DNA of 64,000 nt, from the NCBI RefSeq assembly GCF_002043005.1, contig NZ_CP020330.1:2808001-2872000 (forward strand), given 5' to 3'. The DNA comes from Martelella mediterranea DSM 17316. GTDB lineage: Bacteria; Pseudomonadota; Alphaproteobacteria; Rhizobiales; Rhizobiaceae. Shown one piece after another: positions 18,945 through 27,181 of this stretch (positions are counted from its first letter, which is position 1; every line of letters begins with the position of its first letter). The notes below the pieces were generated by a model. The model was not told where the DNA came from. It saw nothing but the letters and a program-made list of their open reading frames with translations, and ran no database searches. Both the position numbers and the translations under genes were made by a program.

Positions 18945-21083
18945 ATGGCAGCGACAAACACGAAACGCCCATACCGCAATGCTGTGTCCCGGCTCGCGCT
19001 GTCGGCGGCGGTTGCGGCAATCGCGCTCTCACTGGCTGCGCCCTCCGTTCTGGCCGACGACCAGTCTCCGGCGCCGCTCTCGCAGAGCAGTCCAGCCTAT
19101 CAGGCGGCCGATGCGGCCTATCGGGCCTATGGCGCGGGCGATTATGACAAGGCGGTGGAGGAGGCCAGGAAGGCCGTTGAACTTGCGCCCGATCATGAGG
19201 CTTACAAGACCCTGCTGAAGAATGCCGAGGCCGCGCGCGACCTTGAAAATAGTAAGAGCGCGCCAAGCGACAGCGTTTCGGAAACAAGCCCCGCCTATGA
19301 GGCTGCCGATGCGGCCTACAAGGCCTATGCTGCGGGCCAATACCGGACCGCCGTGGATCAGGCCAGGAAGGCCGTGGAACTGGCACCGGACAATGCCGAC
19401 TATCGCACGCTTCTGAAGAATGCCGAGAGAGCGGCCAACCGCCCGCCCGCCGCGAAGGCGAGCCCTGCCGACCGGCAGGCGGACGCGGCCTACGCCGCCC
19501 AGCGCAAGGGCGATCTGGCAAGCGCTGTCGACCATGCCCGCAAGGCCGTCCGGCTTGCGCCCGGCAATCTGTCATTCCGCCTGCTGCTGATCGACCTGCT
19601 GAACGGCCAGAGCGACACCGCCGCCGCGCTGGCGGCGACGGATCAGGCGATCGCAGCGCTTGGCGACAACCGTGAGCTTCTGCGCCGGCGCGGCGTGCTG
19701 GAACAGAAGAGCGGCGACCAGACCGCGGCGCTCGCCGATTTTTCGCGCGCGCTGGAGCTTCCCGGCCCGGCGGGCGCCGAGCGCCAGCTCAGGCTGGACC
19801 TCGCGGCCGCCGCGATGGCGACCGCAGACCCTTTGCTGGCCTATCGGACGCTGCAGCCGCTCGGCGACGATGCCGGTTACGGCGTCTGGCTGCAACGCGG
19901 CACTGCCTTGACCGCGATGGCGGATTATGATGCCGCCGGCAGCGCGCTCGTCCGGGCCGGCGCTCTGGCCGCAAGCGAGGCCGAACGGGCGGACGTTGCC
20001 GCGGCGGAAATAAGGCTTGCCGCCGCGCAGGACGGCAAGCGGCAGGCGCGGGCGATGTTTGCTGAGGCCTCGCAAGACGGATCTCTTGCGCCGCTTGGCT
20101 CCGCCGATATCGCCTATCTTGCCGCAAGCGTCGGCAATAAGGACATCGCCTATCAGTCCTTCAAGGATGCCTATGATCAGGGACAGTTGCGGGGCGCGCA
20201 ACTGATCGACGCAGGCTACGCCGCCGTCAGGGACTATCGCAATGAAGAAGCGGTCGACCTGTTCAAGCAGGCGATCGACCAGGCCGATGCCGGCGTCTTT
20301 CCGCTTTCCGAAACCGAACGCTTCAATCTGCGCCGCCAGATCGGCGACGTCTCGCGCCAGTGGGGCGCCTATGCCAGCGTGATCTATGGCACCAGCGGCA
20401 TCTCGGACGGCTATCTGTCTCCGGCGGCCTCCGCCGGCGAGGTGATGCAGGTGGGGACGGAAATATACTGGCGTCCGCCGATGTTCGGCTATCGCGACGG
20501 GCGCACGGTCGACCTGTTCCTGCGCCAATTCACCACCCTCTATGATTCGCTCGACGGTCCGGTTGGCGCTTCGACCATGCAGGGTGCGGCAGGGATCCGG
20601 ATCAAGCCGTTCTCCGATTACAATTTCATTGTGGAGGGGGCGCGCTACTTCAAGATCGGGCGCGACAGCCGCGACGATTACCTGCTGCGGGCGGCGATCT
20701 CCGGCGGCTTCAATACAGACCTGATGCCGGAAATGTCCTCATGGTGGACGGGCCAGTATTTCGGCGAAGTCGGGCGCTATCTCGAAAGCAACCAGAACTT
20801 CGCCGACGGCTACGCCCAACTGGGGCGCAGCTTCAAGCTTGGCGGCGACGACGGAAAATTCGTGCTTACGCCCTATCTCGGCATCGCCGCCGACTACAAC
20901 AGCACCGACGCCAATGAGTTCGCGCTCGGCGCCGGCCCCGGCCTCAAGCTCAGCTACTGGTTCCGCGAAAACAAGTACGAGGCGCCGATGTCGCATATCG
21001 ACCTCAATGTGCAGTACCGCGCGCGCCTGGGCGGCGATAACAGGGCGCAAGGTTGGTTCGCCAGCCTCGGCCTGTCATTCTGA
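18945..21083 (+). CDS. nfrA: NfrA-type TPR / outer-membrane exopolysaccharide export protein
   Basis: 712 residues, starting three bases after the nfrB stop. Signal peptide to about residue 38 (cleavage near VLA-DD). Three closely similar TPR-type repeats follow at about 49-99, 115-163 and 173-220 (SPAYQAADAAYRAY..., SPAYEAADAAYKAY...), then more helical repeats to about 470. The last ~240 residues have alternating aromatic strands, as in an outer-membrane barrel, and end LGLSF with a terminal Phe typical of such proteins. In E. coli NfrA is the outer-membrane exporter and the phage N4 receptor component. Last gene of the operon, convergent with the MOSC gene. Confidence 0.87.
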   Translation: MAATNTKRPYRNAVSRLALSAAVAAIALSLAAPSVLADDQSPAPLSQSSPAYQAADAAYRAYGAGDYDKAVEEARKAVELAPDHEAYKTLLKNAEAARDLENSKSAPSDSVSETSPAYEAADAAYKAYAAGQYRTAVDQARKAVELAPDNADYRTLLKNAERAANRPPAAKASPADRQADAAYAAQRKGDLASAVDHARKAVRLAPGNLSFRLLLIDLLNGQSDTAAALAATDQAIAALGDNRELLRRRGVLEQKSGDQTAALADFSRALELPGPAGAERQLRLDLAAAAMATADPLLAYRTLQPLGDDAGYGVWLQRGTALTAMADYDAAGSALVRAGALAASEAERADVAAAEIRLAAAQDGKRQARAMFAEASQDGSLAPLGSADIAYLAASVGNKDIAYQSFKDAYDQGQLRGAQLIDAGYAAVRDYRNEEAVDLFKQAIDQADAGVFPLSETERFNLRRQIGDVSRQWGAYASVIYGTSGISDGYLSPAASAGEVMQVGTEIYWRPPMFGYRDGRTVDLFLRQFTTLYDSLDGPVGASTMQGAAGIRIKPFSDYNFIVEGARYFKIGRDSRDDYLLRAAISGGFNTDLMPEMSSWWTGQYFGEVGRYLESNQNFADGYAQLGRSFKLGGDDGKFVLTPYLGIAADYNSTDANEFALGAGPGLKLSYWFRENKYEAPMSHIDLNVQYRARLGGDNRAQGWFASLGLSF

Positions 21084-21116
21084 AGGCAGTAAGGCGGTTC
21101 TGCCCGACGCCGTATT

Positions 21117-21986
21117 TCACGCCCGCTTCTTCACCGGCCAGCGCTCTGCCGTGCTTTTGGTGACGGTGACCGGGTCGCCGACGCGCAGCATGCCTTCGCC
21201 GCGTGGCACCGCATTCCAGCCGAACAGCGGGCCGGGGACGCGACGGTCGGCGGACATGCGCAGGCGGCCGAGCGCCGGCAATGGATTTGCGCCTTCGCGC
21301 GAGCCGGTGGTCTGGTCCTGCGTGGTCATGATGCAGCGGGTGCAGGGCTTGACGAAATCAAACGCGATGCCGCCGATTTCGATTGCCGCCCAGCCATCCT
21401 CTGCCCAGGCCTCGTCGCAATCGACCACGATATTGGGCCGGAACCGCTCCATGCCGACTTCTGTCGCGCCATGGGCCTTCAGATCGGCGTTGAGCGCGGC
21501 GAGCGATCCGGTGGTGGTCACCAGCACCTGAAAACCGTCCGCGAAGGAAACCGGCGTCTCATCGCTTACCCAGTCTCGGCTTGCGATTCGCTCTGCGGCG
21601 CTGTCGAAGAAGGCAAGGCGGACCGGACGGTCGAACCAGTCCGAAAGCATGTCATCGGCCGCGCCGGTGCTCGCCGCCGCGTTGACGGTGTCTTTCCAGA
21701 CGGTGACATCGATCCGCTGTTCGCTGGAAGGCCCGGTTTCGATCGCGTCCTTGCCGTCCATTGACAGCATAAGGCCATCCGGCCCCGGACGCGCCGTCAC
21801 CCGTGCCAGGGCCGGAAGGTCGCGCTGGGTGATGAAACGGCCATCCGGCTCCGTCAGAACCGCTATGCGATCGCCCTCGAGGCCGGTCGCACGGCAAAGC
21901 GCGGCATCGAGAGGGATGCCGCGCGCGCTTTTCATGGGATAGATGTTGAGTTCTGCGATTTTCACCGGCGGGTTCCGATCATTCAC
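21117..21986 (-). CDS. MOSC domain protein, YcbX-like
   Basis: 289 residues. The N-terminal beta-barrel region has LNIYPMKSARGIPL and GLEGDRIAVLTEPDGRFITQ; the C-terminal MOSC domain carries ERFRPNIVV and the conserved Cys in PCTRCIMTTQDQ (about 216-227). YcbX/mARC proteins bind molybdenum cofactor and reduce N-hydroxylated compounds, probably with a separate electron donor since no ferredoxin domain is attached here. Its first 8 bases overlap the end of the MscS gene, so the two are probably co-transcribed, though no shared function is evident. Confidence 0.88.
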   Translation of the reverse strand: MNDRNPPVKIAELNIYPMKSARGIPLDAALCRATGLEGDRIAVLTEPDGRFITQRDLPALARVTARPGPDGLMLSMDGKDAIETGPSSEQRIDVTVWKDTVNAAASTGAADDMLSDWFDRPVRLAFFDSAAERIASRDWVSDETPVSFADGFQVLVTTTGSLAALNADLKAHGATEVGMERFRPNIVVDCDEAWAEDGWAAIEIGGIAFDFVKPCTRCIMTTQDQTTGSREGANPLPALGRLRMSADRRVPGPLFGWNAVPRGEGMLRVGDPVTVTKSTAERWPVKKRA

Positions 21987-22998
21987 GTTGTTTCTTCGCG
22001 CCGGCCCTGGCCGCCGGCTTGTTCGCCGCCCTGCTTGCCGGCTTGCTGCCCGCCTTGGCTGCCGACTTGGCTGCCGGTTTGTCTTCTGCCGTGTCAGCCT
22101 GTTCGTTGTCAGCCTGCTCGCTTTTTTCCGGCTTTACCGGAAGTCCATCATCGTCGAGCGTCGAGAGCGTGACCTGCGGGAACGGTATCGAGATGCCGGC
22201 GTCGTCGAAGGCGAGCTTGGCGTCGCGGGTCATCACATGGGTGGTCTTCCACCACAGCGGGCCGGGCACCCAATAGCGCATGGCCACGACCACGGCGCTG
22301 TCGCCGAGTTCCTTGACGAAGGCATAAGGCTCGGGATCGGAGAGTACGTTTTCGTTGTTCTTCGCCAGATCAAGCATGATGTCGATCGCCTTGCGAAGAT
22401 CGTCCTCATAGCCGATGCCGATGGCGAGTTCGTGCATGCGCTGGGCAACGCGAGAATAATTGGTGATCGAGACATTCCAGAGCGTCGAATTCGGCGCGAG
22501 CCGGTAGAGGCCGTCGAAGGTCTTGAGCTCGGTCGCGAACAGGCCGACCTCCTGCACCGTGCCGTCGATGGAGCCGGTCGAGATATACTCTCCGACCTTG
22601 AACGGCCGCAGCACCAGCAGCATGATGCCGGCCGCGATATTCTGCAACGTGCCCTGCAGGGCGAGACCGATGGCGAGGCCGGCGGCGCCGAGAGCGGCGA
22701 GGATCGACGCGGTCTGCACCCCGAACTGGCCGAGCACCATGACGATGACGATGGTGAGAATGCCGTAACGCGCGATCGCGCCGAAGAACCCGGCCAATGT
22801 CTTGTCGACATTGTCGAACTTCATGAAAGCGGTTTTGACGGAGCGCTGGGCAATCGCGGCGACGATCCAGCCGACGATCAGCAGGATAATCGCTCCCAGC
22901 ACCGAGAATGCATAGGTGACGACAAGCGCCATCATCGCTTCGGCGAAATCGCTGGATGCATTCAGAAGATCGGAGGCTTGCTTCTCTATCGAATCCAT
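21979..22998 (-). CDS. Small-conductance mechanosensitive channel, MscS family
   Basis: 339 residues. Three N-terminal membrane segments, the pore-lining helix rich in Gly/Ala (ILAALGAAGLAIGLALQG) and the beta domain GTVQEVGLFATELKTFDG mark a canonical MscS channel, which releases solutes on osmotic downshock. The last ~50 residues depart from the family: an acidic patch followed by a Lys/Ala/Pro tail (AAKSAAKAGSKPASRAANKP) like histone H1 tails. A second ATG one codon upstream (23001) is equally possible. Operon with the MOSC gene. Confidence 0.9.
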   Translation of the reverse strand: MDSIEKQASDLLNASSDFAEAMMALVVTYAFSVLGAIILLIVGWIVAAIAQRSVKTAFMKFDNVDKTLAGFFGAIARYGILTIVIVMVLGQFGVQTASILAALGAAGLAIGLALQGTLQNIAAGIMLLVLRPFKVGEYISTGSIDGTVQEVGLFATELKTFDGLYRLAPNSTLWNVSITNYSRVAQRMHELAIGIGYEDDLRKAIDIMLDLAKNNENVLSDPEPYAFVKELGDSAVVVAMRYWVPGPLWWKTTHVMTRDAKLAFDDAGISIPFPQVTLSTLDDDGLPVKPEKSEQADNEQADTAEDKPAAKSAAKAGSKPASRAANKPAARAGAKKQRE

Positions 22999-23052
22999 CA
23001 ATCAGTCCTTATTAATTCATCTCAAATATCGTGGGCCAAGGGTACGGAGACT

Positions 23053-23595
23053 CTACCTATGGCGCAACCGCGCGATGGCAAGATCGTCGAGATCGAGTCT
23101 GAAAGGCGCGTTGAGCCGGCACTCTCGGCCACGGCCGATGGCCTTGACGGCGGCAGTAAGCCGGCAGCCGCGCTGAAGCGCTTCATCGCCCAGCGCCACA
23201 AGCCGCTTGTTCGGCGTGGCGGAGGGGGAGGCAGCGCGCAACGCCTGTGCAAGCCGGTCGTCATCGATGCCGGGCGCGACCGCGAGCGCGGCGATCATCG
23301 CCGCCGCGGGCGAACGCGACACGCCCAGCCAGCAATGCACCAGCAGCGGGCCATCGTCCGCCCATTGCCGGGCGAAATCGATGATCTGATCCACATGGGC
23401 CCGTTCCGGGGCCACGAGGTCGCCGGCGCCGGCAAAGGCGATGTCGTTCATGCGCAGCACGAGGTGTCGGTCGATCATGCCGGGGCGGGCGAAATCATGG
23501 CCGGCGGCCATCAGCGAGACCATCTGCCGGCAGCCGTGACGCGCCGCCATCTCGCCGATCCGTTCCAGCGGCGATACGATGATCGCGCCGCTCAT
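23053..23595 (-). CDS. Dual-specificity/tyrosine phosphatase-like protein
   Basis: 180 residues. The phosphatase signature HCWLGVSRS (about 86-94) has the Cys-x5-Arg loop of the PTP superfamily, with a preceding hydrophobic strand GPLLVHC. The fold resembles small cytosolic dual-specificity phosphatases seen in rhizobia. Its start overlaps the HD-domain gene stop by 4 bases, so it is the third gene of a ygfZ-HD-PTP operon. The substrate is unknown. The C-terminal tail is basic. Confidence 0.8.
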   Translation of the reverse strand: MSGAIIVSPLERIGEMAARHGCRQMVSLMAAGHDFARPGMIDRHLVLRMNDIAFAGAGDLVAPERAHVDQIIDFARQWADDGPLLVHCWLGVSRSPAAAMIAALAVAPGIDDDRLAQALRAASPSATPNKRLVALGDEALQRGCRLTAAVKAIGRGRECRLNAPFRLDLDDLAIARLRHR

Positions 23596-24224
23596 TTGGC
23601 GGCTTTCCTGGCCGTTTTCTGAAGTTCCGCGCGGGCCGTCTCGATTTCGCCGAAGCGGTCGAGAAAACGCTGCTGGGCAAGCGCCGTCGGCATCGGCTCG
23701 ATCGGCAACAGCTCGATCGAGACGCCATTCGGCTCCCCGAAGAAACGTTTCGCCTCGGCGATCGAAAAGCCGGCGAGGCTCACCGATTCGAAATAGGCCG
23801 CGATCCTGTCGGCCGCCTTGATCTTGGCCTTCAGCGCCGAGCGGGGATGCGGCGGCAGGGCGAAGCGGAGATGCACGGCCGCCTCCAGCCGCTTTTCCAC
23901 CGCCTTGTAGCCGCCCCCGACGACGGCCTTGAACGGCGAGATCATGTCGCCGATGACATATTCCGGCGCGTCGTGGAGCAGCGCCGCCTGGCAATCGTCG
24001 GCATTGGCCTGGTTGAGATGGCAGAACACCGCCTCGACCACGAGCGAGTGCTGCGCCACCGAGTAGGCATGCTCGCCAAGCGTCTGGCCGTTCCAGCGCG
24101 CCACCCGCGCAAGCCCGTGGGCGATATCGGAAATCTCGACGTCGAGCGGCGAGGGGTCCAGGAGGTCGAGCCTGCGGCCCGAGAGCATGCGCTGCCAGGC
24201 GCGTGTGTCATTCTTCGGCGGCAT
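23592..24224 (-). CDS. HD domain phosphohydrolase, YfbR-like
   Basis: 210 residues, start MPPKNDTRAWQRMLSGRRLD. The HD metal site is visible as HSLVVEAVFC and ALLHDAPEYVIGD, with a later ADRIAAYFE supplying the last Asp. Relatives are 5'-deoxynucleotidases that hydrolyse dNMPs, so nucleotide-pool cleaning is likely but not proven. An alternative start 18 codons upstream would overlap ygfZ and begin with a low-complexity basic stretch. It follows ygfZ by 4 bases. Confidence 0.84.
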   Translation of the reverse strand: MPPKNDTRAWQRMLSGRRLDLLDPSPLDVEISDIAHGLARVARWNGQTLGEHAYSVAQHSLVVEAVFCHLNQANADDCQAALLHDAPEYVIGDMISPFKAVVGGGYKAVEKRLEAAVHLRFALPPHPRSALKAKIKAADRIAAYFESVSLAGFSIAEAKRFFGEPNGVSIELLPIEPMPTALAQQRFLDRFGEIETARAELQKTARKAAK

Positions 24225-24228
24225 CGGC

Positions 24229-25056
24229 CTATTCCGCCTCCGCGCCGGACGGCTCGAGCGTGATGCCGCTCCAGGCATAAGGCGTGACGGTCACCGCCAC
24301 ATCGCCGGCCGTCAGGTTTTCGGCGGATGCCGCCCGGTCGATCCGAAGAATGGCCATCGCCGCATCACCCGCGACCGAGCCGAGCTCGCCGGCGGGCTTG
24401 CCGTCCGCATGGATCGTCGTGCCGGCGGCGGGCAGGGCTTCCGCGCCGCGTACCAACACCAGCCTGCGCCGCGCGGTGCCACGATGCTGCATCCGCGAGA
24501 CCACTTCCTGGCCGACAAAGCAGCCCTTCCTGAACGAAACCGCGCCGTTTCTGTCAAACAGAAGATCATGCGGGAAAGCGTCCTGCGGGCCGTAGTCGGC
24601 ATGCATTTCCGGCACGCCGGCTTCGATCCTGAGCGCCTTATAGGCCTCGGGGTCCGGATTGCCATGGCGGCCGGGCAGACGCTTGACGGTTATGCTGGCG
24701 GGCGAAAAACGCATGTCGGTCACGGCGGTGTCGGGGGCGTCGTCGCCCGTAAAAACCGTCACGCCGTCGGTCTCCTCAGCCGCGATCGTCACCTTGGCGC
24801 GCAATTTGTAAAGCATCAGCCGCTGCAGCAGGCTAGCGGCGTCCTCGGCATGGGTTTCGATTGCAAATCCCGTATCGGTGCGGCTTATCAGGAAGTCGAA
24901 CATCACCTTGCCCTGCGGCGTCAGCAGCGCGCCGGGCCAGGCCTCGGCGGGGCCGATGCGGTCGAGATCAGTGGTGATCAGGTTCTGCAGGAAATGTTCG
25001 GCGTCATCGCCGGCAAGCGTGATGACGGCCCGTTCCGGAAGGTGGATCTCAGCCAT
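24229..25056 (-). CDS. ygfZ: Folate-binding protein YgfZ (Fe-S cluster assembly/repair)
   Basis: 275 residues, start MAEIHLPERAVITLAGDDAE. The YgfZ/GcvT-like signature KGCFVGQEV (about 191-199) with its conserved Cys is present, as is the N-terminal LQNLITTD. YgfZ uses tetrahydrofolate to support Fe-S enzymes such as MiaB. The start was chosen because the conserved domain begins there; 50 upstream in-frame codons are Arg/Pro-rich. First gene of a three-gene operon. Confidence 0.9.
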   Translation of the reverse strand: MAEIHLPERAVITLAGDDAEHFLQNLITTDLDRIGPAEAWPGALLTPQGKVMFDFLISRTDTGFAIETHAEDAASLLQRLMLYKLRAKVTIAAEETDGVTVFTGDDAPDTAVTDMRFSPASITVKRLPGRHGNPDPEAYKALRIEAGVPEMHADYGPQDAFPHDLLFDRNGAVSFRKGCFVGQEVVSRMQHRGTARRRLVLVRGAEALPAAGTTIHADGKPAGELGSVAGDAAMAILRIDRAASAENLTAGDVAVTVTPYAWSGITLEPSGAEAE

Positions 25057-25248
25057 GATCGTATCCTCTGGCATGCCGGCGATATTCCACCGGCCCGAGT
25101 TCAAGATGTAGGGTCGCAGACGAGGCCCGCAAGGCGCTCGTACGGCAAACGTCCCGGTCAACGGGGCAATTGCCCGTGTTGTCACGCGGCGCGACGGATT
25201 CGTCAATGGTGGAAGGCTCGGGTTGCTTATGCCCGAAGGACGGTGGCG

Positions 25249-25506
25249 CTATTGCAGGATGCGTTCGGGCGAAAACTCGCCTGCGAGCATGCGTTCGCGC
25301 AGCGATTCGAGCATGGCTTCCGCGCCTTCCTCGCCGATCATCCGCACGGTTTCGCGCATGGCGAGCGCAAGCGCAGCATCGGCGATGATCTCAGGCTCGA
25401 TGCCGTCGGCCACGCCATCGGCCCAGGCTTCGTTCTGATATTCGAGAGCCACCTGCATCTTTTCGCGCACGATCATGTCGTCGATCTCGTTGGCGTTCGG
25501 CTTCAT
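25249..25506 (-). CDS. Small conserved acidic protein of unknown function
   Basis: 85 residues, mostly helical and acidic: MKPNANEIDDMIVREKMQVA at the start and SLRERMLAGEFSPERILQ at the end. Codon use matches chromosomal neighbours, which supports a real gene. I believe such proteins occur in other Rhizobiales, but cannot name a family. The 190-base gap before ygfZ suggests separate transcription. Confidence 0.6.
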   Translation of the reverse strand: MKPNANEIDDMIVREKMQVALEYQNEAWADGVADGIEPEIIADAALALAMRETVRMIGEEGAEAMLESLRERMLAGEFSPERILQ

Positions 25507-25632
25507 CGCATATCCTTGTAGGCTTTGTCTTCCGCAATCATGCTATCAATTTTTTCGGCCTTGTGGCAGCGCGGCCGTCCGAAAAAGTGAATTTCCGGTT
25601 AATCGCAGCGTGTTGGCGCATATTTCCCGGGA

Positions 25633-26076
25633 CTAATGTGCTTCTTTCGCCACAGTGTCGCGGCGCTCCCGGTCGAGCGCCTCGGCGCATTCGCGCACGC
25701 TGGAGGGCACGTTCAGCCGGGCGATATCGGCGAGCGTGAACCAGCCGAGATCGTCGGCGTCATCGGCCTCCTTCGCGATCGCGCGGTCATCGACCTCCGC
25801 CAGGAAAACGCTGAGTCGGTAAAAGCTGGTGACCGCGCCTGTCTCGTTCCTGTCGATCAGGTCATAGACGGAAAACAGCGTTATATTTTCGGCGGTTAGG
25901 CCGGTTTCTTCCTTCAATTCGCGAATCGCCGCCTGTTCCGCTGTTTCGCCCGCTTCCGCCTTGCCGCCCGGAAAGGCGTACATGGCTCTTGCCGGCGGAT
26001 TGGCGCGGCGCACCAGCAGGAAGGTGTCTTTCCTGCGGATGATCACCGAGGAAGCGGGCTTTGGCGTCTCTGTCAT
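25633..26076 (-). CDS. NUDIX hydrolase
   Basis: 147 residues, start MTETPKPASSVIIRRKDTFL. The Nudix box runs from about residue 37 to 60 and includes GGKAEAGE and RELKEETG, with every metal-binding Glu present. N-terminal strand LLVRRANPPARAMYAFPG suggests an ADP-ribose/NTP pyrophosphatase-like enzyme. A longer frame upstream, to 26925, overlaps the SRAP gene on the other strand and is not credible. Divergent from SRAP, the two starts being about 80 bases apart. Confidence 0.88.
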   Translation of the reverse strand: MTETPKPASSVIIRRKDTFLLVRRANPPARAMYAFPGGKAEAGETAEQAAIRELKEETGLTAENITLFSVYDLIDRNETGAVTSFYRLSVFLAEVDDRAIAKEADDADDLGWFTLADIARLNVPSSVRECAEALDRERRDTVAKEAH

Positions 26077-26154
26077 GCTATATACGGGCGGTGATCGCGA
26101 ATGGATTTTCTCGGAAGGCGCGCCTTCCGTTTTCAGGATGAGTTTCAAAGCGCA

Positions 26155-26898
26155 ATGTGTGGACGTTTCGGCCTGATAGCAACCCCTGACGAGGTCGGCG
26201 AGGCTTTCGATATCACCGGGATCGATCCGTTCCCGCCGCGCTACAATATCGCGCCGTCGCAGCCGATCCTGATGATCGTGAGCGCTTCGGAACTGACCGG
26301 CGGCGGGGAGGGACGCAACGCGCTGCTGGTGCGCTGGGGGCTGATTCCGGCATGGGTGAAGGATGCGCGTGAATTCTCGCTGCTGTTCAACGCACGCGGC
26401 GAAACCGCGGCCGAAAAACCGGCCTTTCGCGGCTCGATGCGTCATTTCCGCACCCTCGTTCCGGCCTCCGGTTTCTTCGAATGGCGCAGGACCGGCGAGA
26501 AGGGCGGGGCGCAGCCCTACTGGATCCGCCCGCGCCACGGCGGTGTGATCGCCTTTGCCGGCCTGATGTCGCCGTGGCTGGGGGCGGACGGCACGGAGAT
26601 CGATACCGGCACGATCCTGACCACGTCTTCCAGCGGTTTGATCGCGCATATTCACGAGCGCTCGCCGGTGGTGATCGCGCCTGCGGATTATGAACGCTGG
26701 CTCGATTGCCGCAATTACGAACCGCGCGAGGTCGCCGACCTGCTGGCCCCGCCGCCCGCCGATTTCTTTGAGGCACTCCCGGTCGCAAAAGCCGTCAGCA
26801 ATGCCCGCAATATGGGCGCAGACCTGATCGAGCCGATCGGTCCGCCGTTGGAGGGCGAGCCGGAGGATGAGGGGCCGGGGCAGATGGATTTGTTTTGA
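26155..26898 (+). CDS. SRAP domain protein (YedK/HMCES-like), abasic-site DNA shield
   Basis: 247 residues. After Met removal Cys2 (MCGRFG) is the nucleophile that crosslinks to abasic sites. The family motifs RYNIAPSQ (about 29-36), LLFNARGE (active-site Asn and Glu), ASGFFEW (about 107-113) and IHERSPVVI (catalytic His) are all present. YedK-type proteins protect single-stranded DNA at abasic sites during replication. The start is fixed by the need for Cys2; upstream ATG 26101 would bury it. Confidence 0.94.
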   Translation: MCGRFGLIATPDEVGEAFDITGIDPFPPRYNIAPSQPILMIVSASELTGGGEGRNALLVRWGLIPAWVKDAREFSLLFNARGETAAEKPAFRGSMRHFRTLVPASGFFEWRRTGEKGGAQPYWIRPRHGGVIAFAGLMSPWLGADGTEIDTGTILTTSSSGLIAHIHERSPVVIAPADYERWLDCRNYEPREVADLLAPPPADFFEALPVAKAVSNARNMGADLIEPIGPPLEGEPEDEGPGQMDLF

Positions 26899-26966
26899 GA
26901 GTGGGCCGTCGCCCGACAGACTCACGGTCCGTCTCCGATTTTCGGTTCGGGAAACCGGGCAGCCTC

Positions 26967-27104
26967 AATCTCCTCCCTTGAGGGGGAGATGTCGCGAAAG
27001 CGACAGAGAGGGGTATAAGGCATAAGCCCTATAAGCCGAATTCGCCGAGAGGGTTCACCCCTCTCTGCCCCTGTCGGGGCATCTCCCCCTCAAGGGGGGA
27101 GATT
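26967..27104. repeat. RIME-like palindromic intergenic repeat, copy 1
   Basis: 138-base element with imperfect ~25-bp terminal inverted repeats (aatctcctcccttgaggggg at the left, complement at the right) and two internal hairpins: tgtcgcgaaagcgaca on the left and gcccctgtcggggc on the right. Lies between the convergent SRAP and pssA genes, where it could also terminate transcription. Resembles the Rhizobium intergenic mosaic elements. Three other copies are in the window, two of them in inverted orientation. Confidence 0.85.
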
Positions 27105-27181
27105 GTTGGCGGAAAAGCTTCTGTATGTAACCGGCGCCTGGCGACGGCTGCGTTGCATCGGTCACCGATGCCGCCAACACA

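Noticed and set aside
17461..19575. Long minus-strand open frame of 704 codons
   Set aside because: Lies opposite nfrB and nfrA, which have clear domains; its sequence is low-complexity Arg/Pro/Ala as expected of a high-GC shadow.
21943..23622. Long plus-strand open frame of 559 codons
   Set aside because: Opposite MscS, MOSC and PTP genes; no family resemblance and His/Arg/Gly-biased composition.
26101..26925. Extended NUDIX frame upstream of 26076 on the minus strand
   Set aside because: The extension is antisense to the SRAP gene, which has complete catalytic motifs.
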